A stretch of DNA of 64,000 nucleotides from Streptomyces sp. TRM70350 (GCF_019219825.1 NZ_JAHUXH010000007.1:248001-312000), one strand, 5' to 3'; shown: positions 17,550-26,257, counted from the first letter of the stretch. Numbers and translations: made by a program. Notes: a model not told the origin generated them from the sequence alone.

Positions 17550-17978
17550 ATGGTCAGCGCCGGGTGGGGGTGGCTGGTGGAGGCTGAGGACTTCTGGCTG
17601 GAGTACGTCGACGCTCGCGGTGACCTGCATGAGGGGCCGCTTGAGGTGATGTGGTCGGCGCGTTTCGAGGCGGCCGGGCAGGCGCGGACGTTCCCGTCGT
17701 ACCGGGGTCAGCGCAATTTCGCCGGCTGGTACTGGGCTGCTGCAGGTGCCGAGTTGGTGGGTTATGAGTCGTGGGTGGAGCTCGGTCAGCTGATGCGGCT
17801 GGACTGCGATCCGGGCGTGGTGGCGATGGCGTCGCAGCCGTTCCGGCTCTCGTGGCGGTCCGGTGGCCGGGCTCGGCGGAGCAGCCATACGCCGGACTAC
17901 TTCGTGCGCCGTCGGGACGGCACCGGTGAAGTGCTGGACGTGCGTCCCGACGATCGGATCGATCCCGAGGAGCGGTGA
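17550..17978 (+). pseudogene. TnsA-like transposase endonuclease, N-terminal part (frameshifted)
   Basis: TnsA-like subunits cut the 5' ends of Tn7-type elements. This 142-residue frame starts at ATG 17550 and contains the nuclease core SQPFRLSWRSGGRARRSSHTPDYFVRRRDGTGEVLDVRPDDRI, given here in outline as QPFRLSW, HTPDYFV and VLDVRPDD. It stops at 17978, where homologues continue. The rest of the family sequence resumes in another frame from 17975, so the gene is most likely broken by a frameshift; a GTGA overlap allowing two coupled proteins is less likely. Confidence 0.7.
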
Positions 17979-18352
17979 AGTTCCAGGCCACGGCAGCGGC
18001 CTGCGCACGGGTGGACTGGGGCTCTGAGCGGGTTGGTGTGCTCGATCCGGTGCTGGCGGCGAATCTGCGCTGGTTGTCGGGCTACCGGCATCCGCGGGTG
18101 CGACGAGATTCGGTGGCGGTGGAGTTACGGGCGGCATTCGCCCGGCCTCGGGGTTTGTTGGCGGGGGTCCGTGCGGTGGGTGACCCGATCGCCGTGCTGC
18201 CGGTGCTCTTCCATCTGATCCGGCGCCGGGAACTGGCGGTGGATCTGGAGGCCGGTCTGCTGTCGGCGGCCACGCAGGTTCGCCCGGTGCCCGTGGTCGC
18301 GAAGGAGGTGGGAGGGGATGCCGACGCGTCCGCGGCTGTTGTCGCTGGGTGA
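17975..18352 (+). pseudogene. TnsA-like transposase endonuclease, C-terminal part
   Basis: This frame continues the TnsA-like protein: FQATAAACARVDWGSERVGVLDPVLAANLRWLSGYRHP and AVGDPIAVLPVLFHLIRRREL are recalled C-terminal motifs of actinobacterial TnsA-like proteins (shown by their ends: FQATAAACA, LDPVLAANLRWL, AVLPVLFHLI). It overlaps the tnsB-like gene by 35 bases, the normal operon spacing. The break from the first part lies around 17965-17978. Confidence 0.68.
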
Positions 18353-18572
18353 CAGGGTCCGCTACGACGGGCGGGAGCACACGGTTGCCGCCCTGCACGG
18401 CACGTCGGTGCGGCTGGCCGATGACGCCCAGGCCGCCAGCGTCGTGCTGCTGGGACACATGCTGGCGTCGGAGGGTTTCACCGTGCTCAGCACCTCACTG
18501 ACCATCTCCACCATCACCGACAGTCATAGTGATACGCGGGTCCCCGGTGGCCGTGACCCGGTCACTGACTGA
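18318..18572 (+). pseudogene. TnsB/Mu-type transposase, N-terminal remnant
   Basis: ATG at 18318 with a GGAGGTGGGAGGGG ribosome site opens an 84-residue frame. LSLGDRVRYDGREHTVAALHGTSVRL and VVLLGHMLASEGFTVL are the start of the DDE transposase that follows tnsA in Streptomyces elements (shown by LGDRVRYDG and HMLASEGF). The full protein should be about 700 residues, so more than 80% is gone, including the catalytic domain. The element cannot move by itself. Confidence 0.6.
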
Positions 18573-18845
18573 CGTCTTGCTGGACTGTCCTTGGCATGGC
18601 CCGATGGCAAAGCCGCCCACTCGACGCCGTCTACCCGGTGTTCAAGCTGAGCCATTCCGGTCATAACACTAGTCCAACCCGTGTGCCGCCACCGAAGCAT
18701 GCGCCGCCCGTTGGGATGGTGTCGGTGTGAGCACGGACATGGGGCAGTGCGTGCCCGGCCGTCACGGCCGGGGCGATCGCCGCCCTCGCTGCGATGGACC
18801 GCGGCTGGGACAGCCAAGGCGACGCCACCCGTGCGGAATCGAGAA

Positions 18846-18950
18846 ATGTCAACGGGCGTGGACGTGCAGGAACTGCAGCCAGGGCGAATGGGCGGTCGAC
18901 CTCTTGTCCTGGAGGACAGCAGGCTTTCCAAGCCCGCGGCCTCTTCTTGA
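18846..18950 (+). CDS. 34-codon ORF coupled to the asparagine-synthetase-like gene (possible precursor peptide)
   Basis: ATG at 18846 has a GGAA ribosome site seven bases upstream and the ORF ends nine bases before the next start, so the two are probably translationally coupled. The peptide begins MSTGVDVQELQPGRM and ends GGRPLVLEDSRLSKPAASS. The C-terminal half has a Gly-Gly followed by Glu/Asp at positions 8-9, the spacing of a lasso-peptide ring, but the leader lacks the usual YxxP and Thr-2 signals. It may be a precursor, a regulatory leader, or nothing. Confidence 0.35.
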   Translation: MSTGVDVQELQPGRMGGRPLVLEDSRLSKPAASS

Positions 18951-18959
18951 AGGATCACT

Positions 18960-20780
18960 GTGCGCACCTACCTTGCAATCGCAGCTCTGGCACTTCACGA
19001 CCAAATTCCTCAGCACGTCCTGGATGCCGCCCATAGCGCCGCGTTCGAGGCGATTCCTGCGCCTAAAAGGGAGATCTGCAGTACACAATGGATCTCTGGC
19101 GATCGTGGCGTGGCACTGCTGGCTTGGTCCAACGAACCTGAGCACGAGCTCCTCCCGAAACCTTTGATCGGATCTGGCACGCTAGCACTCGGCTACTGCG
19201 GCTACCTTGGGAAGCCGGCCGTTGATGAGCGGAGGCTGGTCACCACGGACAACCTGGGGACGGTGACTGAGTCACTGGGTGGCTGCTTTTCGGTTTTCCG
19301 TGCACGGGAGAGTGGGATCGAGGCGGCTACATCGATTTCCAGAGTGTGCCCGGTCTATTGTGCGGACGCCGGTGAGACCTACCTCATGGGGAGCCGAGCC
19401 CTGCTGGTGCACCTTGTCGCACGGGCGGCGGCCACCGGGATGATGCGACCGACGGTTGACTTGGACATCTTGGCTCTACAGCCTATGGTCCGGCATGGTT
19501 TCTTCGCCAATGACGAGACGCCGTTTCGTGGTGTGCGGGCACTGCCGGCTGCTGCGGTGCTGACCGTCAGGCGGTCCGAAGGCGTGCATCTCAGGAAGAG
19601 TCCCATGCCGACTGCCGAGCCCGCGCCGACCAACGCCAAGCGGGCTCGCGAACGGGTCGAGGGCTTGGCCGAGGCCCTGATCAGGGCTGCGGCCCCGATC
19701 GCTCGGCATGGTGAACCGGTCCGGCTGGCGCTCTCCGGTGGACGCGACAGCCGGCTCATGGCTGCGGTCCTCAAAGCTGCGAAAGTTCCGATGGTGGCGA
19801 CAACTCATGGATTCGCTGATGACCCGGATGTCGTGCTTGCCACCCGGATTGCGAAGCGGCTGGGCATCGAGCACCGAGTGTCTTTGGCCGTAACCGGGGA
19901 AAAGAAGGAGGCAATCGTCGTCACGCATCCCTTCCTGAGGACATACGATATCATCCGCATGTGTGAAGGAATGACATCGGCGTACGAGGAAGTCAACCGC
20001 TGGGCTCCTTATGAAATGACCCCCAGAACATCCGGGTCGGGCGGAGAAACACTGCGTGGCGGATTCCTCTACAACCAGGATGATACGAGCCCAGCGGGAA
20101 TCCAAAAAAGGGTAAGGAAAATCTTCATGGCAGCCGAAGCTTTCCTTACCCGACGGGCCAATGAACGGGCGCTTGAGGACTACAGGACATGGTCGGAGCG
20201 AGCGCAGACGGATGGGTTCAACGTTCTGGACCAGCTTTACCTCTTCTATCGGTCTGGCCGCTGGTTGGTAGGTGCGCATACTGCCACGCTGATGAACTCC
20301 CCTTACTATCACCCCTTCCTCGACAACCAGGTGGTCCGGGAAGCGCTGGCGCTGCCCGCGGACTGGCGATGGAGTGAAGAGGTCGTCTACCGCCTGATCC
20401 AGACCCTCGCGCCTGAAATCGCGGGCATCCCGCCAGAGGGCAAGCGATGGAGGTTCGAGAGCGATCGACCGCGTCACCTGATCGAGTGGCCCGCCTGGCT
20501 GCGGCGTGCAGCCTTCGTCCCCAACGGCCGGACCTCGGGATTTAATTGGCGCAAATCCTTCGATGAGGCGTTCCTCGCCCTTCTTCGCGACGAGGTCATG
20601 AACACGCCGAATGAACTGTTCGACATCGTCGACAAAGCCAAGATCAAAGAACACTTCGACACAGTGCCGAAGGCTTGGTCGAACCAGGTCTGGCACGTCT
20701 ACACACTTGCCGTCCTGTTGACAGGCGCCTGGCGCGAAGCGCGACCCGACCTACCTCCGGTACGAATCCCCATCCCATGA
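18960..20780 (+). CDS. Asparagine-synthetase-like ATP-dependent amide ligase (lasso-cyclase-like)
   Basis: A 606-residue member of the AsnB superfamily, which adenylates a carboxylate and joins it to an amine. Residues 1-210 resemble the N-terminal glutaminase fold, but the nucleophilic Cys2 is absent (start VRTYL), so ammonia is not made from glutamine. Residues 225-560 form the ATP-pyrophosphatase domain with the SGGRDSRLMAAVLKAA loop (about residue 259) and a conserved GETLRGGF segment. Length and missing Cys2 fit lasso-peptide cyclases. GTG at 18960 has AAGGA upstream. G+C falls to about 50% in places, which suggests transfer. No leader-binding or protease genes are nearby. Confidence 0.72.
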   Translation: MRTYLAIAALALHDQIPQHVLDAAHSAAFEAIPAPKREICSTQWISGDRGVALLAWSNEPEHELLPKPLIGSGTLALGYCGYLGKPAVDERRLVTTDNLGTVTESLGGCFSVFRARESGIEAATSISRVCPVYCADAGETYLMGSRALLVHLVARAAATGMMRPTVDLDILALQPMVRHGFFANDETPFRGVRALPAAAVLTVRRSEGVHLRKSPMPTAEPAPTNAKRARERVEGLAEALIRAAAPIARHGEPVRLALSGGRDSRLMAAVLKAAKVPMVATTHGFADDPDVVLATRIAKRLGIEHRVSLAVTGEKKEAIVVTHPFLRTYDIIRMCEGMTSAYEEVNRWAPYEMTPRTSGSGGETLRGGFLYNQDDTSPAGIQKRVRKIFMAAEAFLTRRANERALEDYRTWSERAQTDGFNVLDQLYLFYRSGRWLVGAHTATLMNSPYYHPFLDNQVVREALALPADWRWSEEVVYRLIQTLAPEIAGIPPEGKRWRFESDRPRHLIEWPAWLRRAAFVPNGRTSGFNWRKSFDEAFLALLRDEVMNTPNELFDIVDKAKIKEHFDTVPKAWSNQVWHVYTLAVLLTGAWREARPDLPPVRIPIP

Positions 20781-20903
20781 GACTCGCCGTGAAGAGCCCT
20801 CGGGCAGCGCGCAAACCACCACGACTACCAAAGATCAGCGCAGGGCACGACGGACCAGACGACGCACGCCGTCGGGCAGCACACGCTTCAATGCTCAGCT
20901 TCC

Positions 20904-21158
20904 TCTCAGGTTCCCGAAGAGGAGCGCAACCGTGGTCCAGCACTGGCCCGGGAAGCACTTGCAGAGTTCACAGGTCCCGTCGAGGGAGATCGCCCCCGCC
21001 ATGAACTGGTTGTCACGCACAACTTCCTCATCGGCTGGCTGATCCGGGCTGTCCTCGACGCGCCCGAGTGGCGCTGGATGGGTCTCGACCACGGCAACGC
21101 AGCTCTGACGGCCATCCGATACGCACCCGGCAGCCCGTGCGGTTCCCGCTCGATCTGA
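20904..21158 (+). pseudogene. Histidine phosphatase family, C-terminal fragment
   Basis: Translation in this frame gives PEEERNRGPALAREALAEF, HELVVTHNFLIGWLIRAVLD and WRWMGLDHGNAALTAIRYAPG, the C-terminal half of a Streptomyces histidine phosphatase with the second catalytic His in VTHNF. The N-terminal RHG motif is absent upstream and the frame stops early at 21156, so it is a remnant. It fills most of the 432-base gap between the synthetase and the GNAT gene. Confidence 0.6.
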
Positions 21159-21212
21159 TCGGCGAAGTGAACGGGTCCCGGTGGTTCTGATCGATAGGAA
21201 CCAGTCGGCGCC

Positions 21213-22088
21213 TCAGCCGGTCGGTGCGCCGGCGTAGGTGTGGGTGCGGGTGTACGCGGTGAAGCCCAATGACTCGTAGAGCCGCTCGGGGACGGGATAG
21301 GCGGCGTCGCCGCGCGAGTAGACGGTGGCGCGGTGGCCGCCGGCGTCGGCGAAGGCGTGCAGCACCGCGGTGCAGACGGCTCGGGCGAGGCCAAGGCGGC
21401 GGTGATCGGGGTGGGTGCCGACGGGTTCGAACTCGCCGATTCCGTTGGCCGGGTCGTACCAGCCTTGGCAGTAGGCGACGACTTCACCCGTTGGCGAGGT
21501 CACGATGAGGTCGTGTTCGGGCCGGTAGGGCCAGGTGTCCCTCATGCGGGCGTGTCGTTCGGTGGTGATCCGGGTCGATCCGAAGGCGGCGCGGTGTGCT
21601 GCCGCCCGGCCTGCCACGTCGGCATGGTCGCGCTGGGGGTGGATCGAGTAGCCGTCCGGCAGGTGCGGGATGTCCGGCAGGTCGGTGAGGGGGCGGCCCA
21701 GGCACGTCATGAACGGTCCCTCGGTGTTCCGTGTGTATCCGCGCTCTTCCAGTGCCTTGACCAGGTGTGGTTCGGTCTCGGTGACACCGATGCTCAGCGG
21801 GCCTGATGCCGTGTGTTCGGCCCAGGCGAGGACTTCGTGAGCCAGTTCCGGGTGCTCCGGGTCGACCTGGAGCATCAAGGTGTCGGGCAGTTCCAACCAG
21901 CCCCAGGCCAGCGTCTGTTCGTCCTGGGTCCAGACGGCTGTCGGGCACTGGTCGGCGCGGTCGAGGGCGAGGCACCAGTTCCAGGTGAGGTCGCCGATGT
22001 GGTGGTGACCGGTCCTCGGAAAGGTGCGGGTGGCCAGGCTCTGCATGGCGCGCAGTGCTGCGGGTCCGAGATGCTCATGGCGTTGCAT
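21213..22088 (-). CDS. GNAT family acetyltransferase (two-domain)
   Basis: A 291-residue protein. Residues 1-135 form a degenerate GNAT-like half (HIGDLTWNWCLALDR, LAWGWLELPD) and residues 150-291 an active-looking GNAT domain with the acetyl-CoA loop GTHPDHRRLGLARAVCTAVL and the C-terminal ERLYESLGF. ATG at 22088 is chosen because it begins the conserved MQRHEHLGPAALRAMQ; no ribosome site is obvious. Substrate unknown. It lies inside the accessory zone, opposite to the synthetase. Confidence 0.8.
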   Translation of the reverse strand: MQRHEHLGPAALRAMQSLATRTFPRTGHHHIGDLTWNWCLALDRADQCPTAVWTQDEQTLAWGWLELPDTLMLQVDPEHPELAHEVLAWAEHTASGPLSIGVTETEPHLVKALEERGYTRNTEGPFMTCLGRPLTDLPDIPHLPDGYSIHPQRDHADVAGRAAAHRAAFGSTRITTERHARMRDTWPYRPEHDLIVTSPTGEVVAYCQGWYDPANGIGEFEPVGTHPDHRRLGLARAVCTAVLHAFADAGGHRATVYSRGDAAYPVPERLYESLGFTAYTRTHTYAGAPTG

Positions 22089-22228
22089 GGCGCCATGCTG
22101 TCGAACCGGTTTTCCAACAAGCAACGGAGTATCAGGTGCTCTGGCCCGTGGAGGCGCCAGTCACTCACATGAGGGGTTTGTGTCCCGTTCCTCCTGCTCA
22201 GTCCCGTCAGAACTGGACGGTGGCATAC

Positions 22229-22525
22229 ATGGGGCTGCCTGACCCGGTAGGGCCGGACCAGCACGCTTCCCTCCCTGCGAGCAGCACCAGCCCACCGGAA
22301 CCGTGGAACCCGGCGCATACCCGACGCGACAGCCGGGCGCTCAACCTGGAGGTGTCGGCGATCGTCTCGCAGCCGTTCCGGCTGTCGTGGTGGTACGGCG
22401 GCCGGGGCTGCAGGGTGAGGCACACGCCGGAATGCTTCGTGCGACGCCGGGACGGCACGGCCGTGGTGATGGACGTGCGCCCGGATGAGCTCATCGAGCC
22501 TGACGACGCAGGGCCTGGTGGCGGC
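22229..22525 (+). pseudogene. Second TnsA-like relic
   Basis: From ATG 22229 (in CATACATGG, like the CGTACATGG start of the first copy) the frame soon reaches SQPFRLSWWYGGRG, RHTPECFVRRRDGT and VVMDVRPDELIEP, the same nuclease core as at 17820-17965. The N-terminal half is deleted and replaced by low-complexity sequence. By chance the frame stays open into the VOC gene. The two copies are paralogous rather than identical. The gap 22089-22630 otherwise shows only TGTCCCGT-type repeats near 22178 and 22200. Confidence 0.6.
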
Positions 22526-22630
22526 GATGGAGGCCACACTCCGCCTGCACCACCACGTTCCCGGAACACTGCCGGGCCTGCGTCGCGCGGGACTGGCTGC
22601 GTGCGGTTGATGGCCCGTAGGGTGCCGACC

Positions 22631-23005
22631 ATGGCGTGTCGTATCTCCGAACTGATAATCCCTTGCCGGGATCCGCAACGGCTGGCGGCGTTCTGGTGCG
22701 AGGTGCTGGACTTCATCGTGCTCGACCCCGATGACGACGGCGCGGTGGAGATCGGACCGCAGGAAGGGTTCGGCGGATTGCAGCCGACCCTGATCTTCGT
22801 CCCCGCCACCGAGCCCAAGTCCGGCAAGCTGCGGATGCACTTCGATGTCAACCCCACCGACCGCGACCAGGACGCCGAACTCGAACGCCTCCTGAAGCTC
22901 GGGGCGCGCCCGGCCGACATCGGCCAGAGCGGCGAGGAGCAATGGCATGTCCTGGCCGACCCCGAAGGCAACGAGTTCTGCCTCCTGCGAGCCCGCCTGA
23001 GCTGA
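22631..23005 (+). CDS. VOC (glyoxalase-fold) family protein
   Basis: A 124-residue single-unit vicinal oxygen chelate protein: ISELIIPCRDPQRLAAFWCEVLDF opens the first beta-alpha-beta module and HVLADPEGNEFCLLR closes the second with the conserved Glu (shown as PCRDPQRLAAFW and DPEGNEFC). Such proteins dimerise and may bind antibiotics or act as dioxygenase-like enzymes. ATG at 22631 appears leaderless, with TAGGGT at 22618-22623 seven bases upstream. Confidence 0.82.
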   Translation: MACRISELIIPCRDPQRLAAFWCEVLDFIVLDPDDDGAVEIGPQEGFGGLQPTLIFVPATEPKSGKLRMHFDVNPTDRDQDAELERLLKLGARPADIGQSGEEQWHVLADPEGNEFCLLRARLS

Positions 23006-23371
23006 GCATCGGCCCGCACCGGCAGACGCCGAAACCACACCCTCAGAGCGCGTTCGACGGGGTGTCGTACACCAGCCCAGGGGCATCTCGCTCAACCTGA
23101 GGCCTCCAGGTCAGAGCGCTACCCTGCCGCGTCTTCAGCGAGACGGGACAACCGCGCAGCAACCTGCCCTCCGCCAGGCAGCCATCTCCCCGCCACATTC
23201 GGTCGCGGCCAGCGGTTTTCCCTGTCTGCACCATCGCGGCGTTGGAAATTTCTGCCCCAGCGAACCCATTGCCCGGGGCCGCGATGAGTTCCGGTCGGGT
23301 CGCGAGTCTGTTCTGGTGACCGTCGTAGGACGCCGTACCCGCTGCCCGGTACGAGGCACCAGGAGGACACC
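23006..23371. other. Non-coding 366-base gap with a possible transposon end and a promoter
   Basis: No gene is seen. The left half contains the inverted 24-base match to 17410-17433 (at 23130-23153). The right half (about 23310-23371) should hold the DUF899 promoter and ends with an AGGAGG ribosome site. Antisense frames across it lack recognisable domains. Confidence 0.6.
23130..23153 (-). repeat. Candidate right end of the decayed TnsA/TnsB transposon
   Basis: Read on the minus strand it begins GGTTGTCCCGTCTCGCTG and matches 17410-17433 at about 20 of 24 positions, with an exact 12-base core GTCTCGCTGAAG. Together the two would bound a 5.7-kb segment. Confidence 0.42.
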
Positions 23372-24187
23372 ATGACGACCCCACCGGACGACCCGACCAC
23401 CGCGCTGCCCGGCCGCCCGCCCGTCGTGGACCTGGCCACCTGGCAGACCGCCCGTGACGAGCTGCTGGTCCGCGAGAAGGCCCACACCCGGGAGGGCGAC
23501 GCCATCGCCGCGGCCCGCCGCCGACTGCCGATGGTGGAGTTCGACGGGACGGTCGAGGTCGTCGGACCCGACGGCCCGGTCCCGTTCCTGAACCTGTTCC
23601 AGGGCCGCGACGAGCTCGTGGTCTACCAGCACATGTGGTACGACGGCGCGCCGCACCAGGGACAGTGCGAGGGCTGCACCACCACGGCATGGCACATGAA
23701 GGACGCCGTCTACCTCAACGCCCGGGGCGTTTCGTTCGCCATCCTGACCTCGGGCCCGTGGGACGAGGTGGCGCCGTACGTCGAGTTCATGGGGTACACC
23801 CAGCCCTGGTACTCGGTGCGGGGCGTGGAGGAGCCGGTCGGCGGAGGAATGGGCCACATCGCCTGCTTCCTGCGCGACGGCGACCGCGTGTTCCTCACCT
23901 ACTCCACGACGGGCCGTGGCAACGAGCCGGTCAACGGGTCCTTGGGCCTGCTCGACATGACGCCCTACGGCCGCGGCGAGGCGTGGGAGGACAACCCCGA
24001 GGGCCGGCCCGTGACCGGCGATGTCCGCGAGGGGTCCCCGTCCGAGCGCCGCCAGGCCTGCTGGTACTGGCGCTCGGACGCGGACGGGAACGCCACCTGG
24101 GGCCCGACCAGCCGTCCCGTGCCGCAGTGGACCCGCCCCGGCGCGACCCCCGTGGAGACCCTCGGCCGGCACGGCCACCACCACTGA
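23372..24187 (+). CDS. DUF899 family thioredoxin-like protein
   Basis: A 271-residue protein with the DUF899 thioredoxin-like fold. Features are ELLVREKAHTREGDAIAAARRRLPMVEFD, the redox-loop region YQHMWYDGAPHQGQCEGCTT, and the C-terminal GLLDMTPYGRGEAW segment (given by GQCEGCTT and LLDMTPYGR). CxxC appears as CEGC. The tail is His-rich (GRHGHHH). ATG at 23372 has an AGGAGG site. Function is unknown, probably redox or detoxification. Confidence 0.85.
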   Translation: MTTPPDDPTTALPGRPPVVDLATWQTARDELLVREKAHTREGDAIAAARRRLPMVEFDGTVEVVGPDGPVPFLNLFQGRDELVVYQHMWYDGAPHQGQCEGCTTTAWHMKDAVYLNARGVSFAILTSGPWDEVAPYVEFMGYTQPWYSVRGVEEPVGGGMGHIACFLRDGDRVFLTYSTTGRGNEPVNGSLGLLDMTPYGRGEAWEDNPEGRPVTGDVREGSPSERRQACWYWRSDADGNATWGPTSRPVPQWTRPGATPVETLGRHGHHH

Positions 24188-24298
24188 GGCGCCTTCGTCG
24201 ACGGCGTGGCAGAGGTGTGAGGTGCCGGGCGATACCTCCGGATGCTGCGAGGGTCCGCCCGCGCGCTCGGTCGGTGGGCGTTGGCCCGCACGGCGAAG

Positions 24299-24412
24299 GG
24301 TCGGCAGGGCCGCCAGGCGATCCCACCGCGGACCAGGGAGAAGATCACGTCCAGGACCAGGCGCCGGTCCCACTTCTCGGGCCGGACCGGCTTCCCGCCA
24401 CACCGGACCGGC
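24299..24412 (-). pseudogene. IS5-type transposase fragment
   Basis: Minus-strand translation gives GGKPVRPEKWDRR, LVLDVIFSLVRGGIAWR and then loses similarity. This is the N-terminal helix of an IS5-family transposase, which normally reads RRLVLDAIFYLVRGGIAWRQLP. Only about 38 residues remain and no DDE motif or ends were found. The remainder of the 24188-24582 gap shows nothing else. Confidence 0.5.
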
Positions 24413-24582
24413 CACGCCTTGTTCCGCCCACGAAGCCACGATCTGGACCCCCGCCACCTGGCAGCCCAGAAACCGCCACACCCGCTGACCCAGTTCACAG
24501 ACGCTCGCCGAGGCCCGCCATCTGACTCCTCGCCCTGGCGGAAAACCGTTGGGCACTTCTCCAGCACGGGGAATCATGAAGC

Positions 24583-25479
24583 ATGCGATCGGACGGTTGG
24601 TACCTCACCGAAGACGTCGACGACTTCCTCCTCCAAGCCGGAGACTTCCTGCGCTCGCGGCCCGGCCTGCACGTCATGCCGCTGACGTGGGCCGCGAGAG
24701 TGCGAGCACGTGGGGCGGACGCGTTCGGCACCGAAGCCCCCGTCTTCGGCGTGCTGGAGCGAGCGGGCGAAGTCCACGCCACCTTCTACCGCCTCCCACC
24801 CCGCGCGCTGTGCCTCACCCCGCTCACGCCGGAGCAGGCCGACACCCTCGCCGCCCATCTGGCCGCCCTCGGGCACCTCCTTCCCTCCGTCAGCGCGGAC
24901 CACGCCACCGCCACCGCCTTCGCCGAGGCCTGGCAACGGCACACCGGCGCGACGCCGAGACTCCGCGACACCCGGCTGCGTCTGTACCGCCTCGGCACGC
25001 TCACCCCACCGGAGCCGCCGCCGGCGGGCCGGGGCCGCGTCCTGGGCGAGCAGGACCTTGAGCACGTCATGTTCTGGTGCGGCGAGTTCGCCAAGGCCGT
25101 CGGGGAGGTCGTCTCCCTTGACGCCGGCTCCTGGGCCAGCACACGCTTCGCCGACAAGCGCTACACGCTCTGGGAGACCCCGGACGGCACTCCCGTCTCC
25201 ATCGCGGGCATGAACCCGTTGATCGGTGGACAGATCCAGGTGGACATCGTCTACACCCCGCCCCACCTGCGCGGCCGTGGCTACGCGGGCGCCGTGACGG
25301 CGGAGGTGAGCCGGGCCGCGCTGGCCGCGGGCGCGAGGGAGGTCGTACTGTTCGCGGACCTGTCCAACCCCACCAGCAACGCCCTGTACCAGCGCCTCGG
25401 CTATCGCACGCTCACCGACTGGGCTGCGTACGACTTCGCGTGCGCCGAACCGGCGGTGACCTCCACACTGACCCCATGA
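24583..25479 (+). CDS. GNAT family acetyltransferase
   Basis: A 298-residue protein with a C-terminal GNAT domain (about 175-290): VYTPPHLRGRGYAGAVTAEVSRAAL is the acetyl-CoA loop (seen as HLRGRGYAGAV) and NALYQRLGYR the closing motif. The N-terminal half follows the family that couples a degenerate GNAT half to an active one. ATG at 24583. Its stop overlaps the start of the DinB gene (ATGA), so the two are coupled. Substrate unknown. Confidence 0.85.
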   Translation: MRSDGWYLTEDVDDFLLQAGDFLRSRPGLHVMPLTWAARVRARGADAFGTEAPVFGVLERAGEVHATFYRLPPRALCLTPLTPEQADTLAAHLAALGHLLPSVSADHATATAFAEAWQRHTGATPRLRDTRLRLYRLGTLTPPEPPPAGRGRVLGEQDLEHVMFWCGEFAKAVGEVVSLDAGSWASTRFADKRYTLWETPDGTPVSIAGMNPLIGGQIQVDIVYTPPHLRGRGYAGAVTAEVSRAALAAGAREVVLFADLSNPTSNALYQRLGYRTLTDWAAYDFACAEPAVTSTLTP

Positions 25480-26078
25480 CAGCAACGGACGCCAAAGACG
25501 CCAAAGCCGATCTCCACTTCTACCTGCAGTCCGCCCGCGATGCCCTGCTGTGGAAGCTGGAAGGGCTCTCGGAGTACGACATCCGCCGCCCCCTGACGCC
25601 CACGGGCACCAACCTCCTGGGGCTGGTGAAACACGTGGCCAGTGTGGAGTTGGGGTATCTCGGCGACACCTTCGGGCGGCCGTCCGGTGAGCCGCTGCCC
25701 TGGCTCGACGAGGGTGCCGAGACCAATGCGGACATGTGGGCCACCGCCGACGAGTCCCGCGCGTTCGTCGTGGAGCTCTACCGCCGGGCGTGGGCGCACG
25801 CGGACGCGACGATCGACGCGCTGCCGCTGGACACCGTGGGCAGGGTGCCGTGGTGGTCCGAGGGCAAGGACGAGGTGACGTTGCATCACGCCGTGGTGCG
25901 CGTGATCGCCGACACACAGCGGCACGCCGGGCACGCCGACATCGTCCGGGAACTCATCGACGGTGCCGTGGGGATGCGGGAGGACAACACCGCGATGCCG
26001 TCGGGCGACTCGGCGTGGTGGGAGGACCATCGCGAACGGCTGGAACGTGCGGCTCGGGAGGCCGGCCGAGGCGCGTGA
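25476..26078 (+). CDS. DinB/DUF664 family protein
   Basis: A 200-residue four-helix-bundle protein of the DinB/DUF664 group, metal-dependent thiol-S-transferase-like enzymes that in actinobacteria may use mycothiol. The metal ligands would be the His in GLVKHVASVELGYLG and the two in HHAVVRVIADTQRHAGHADI (HHAVVR, RHAGHADI). ATG at 25476 overlaps the upstream stop by four bases. The two genes form a small operon. Confidence 0.85.
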   Translation: MTATDAKDAKADLHFYLQSARDALLWKLEGLSEYDIRRPLTPTGTNLLGLVKHVASVELGYLGDTFGRPSGEPLPWLDEGAETNADMWATADESRAFVVELYRRAWAHADATIDALPLDTVGRVPWWSEGKDEVTLHHAVVRVIADTQRHAGHADIVRELIDGAVGMREDNTAMPSGDSAWWEDHRERLERAAREAGRGA

Positions 26079-26099
26079 CACCGGAAGGCGGCACGCGCG

Positions 26100-26145
26100 C
26101 GTGCGGGAGCCTCCGGCTTCCTCCTCAAGGACACCTCGGCACGGG
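26100..26145 (+). pseudogene. Tiny NarL-type response-regulator fragment
   Basis: Translation from 26100 gives RAGASGFLLKDTSA, the conserved end of a NarL/LuxR-type receiver domain, then similarity stops. Only about 14 residues are recognisable, so this is a weak call. Confidence 0.35.
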
Positions 26146-26257
26146 ACAGGCGGCGTCGCCACGGGCGTACAGGCGCACGGCGCGCAGCGCAGCGCAGCGG
26201 GTACGGCGTACCGATGGCGTAGGGCCCCCGTGCTGTACGACCGCCGCCACCCCCGCA

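Noticed and set aside
18846..20780. A complete lasso-peptide cluster
   Set aside because: No B1/B2 genes or transporter, and the short ORF lacks the usual leader motif; only a lasso-like cyclase can be claimed.
24577..25917. Minus-strand 447-codon frame opposite GNAT and DinB genes
   Set aside because: It is a shadow of two genes with clear family motifs on the plus strand.
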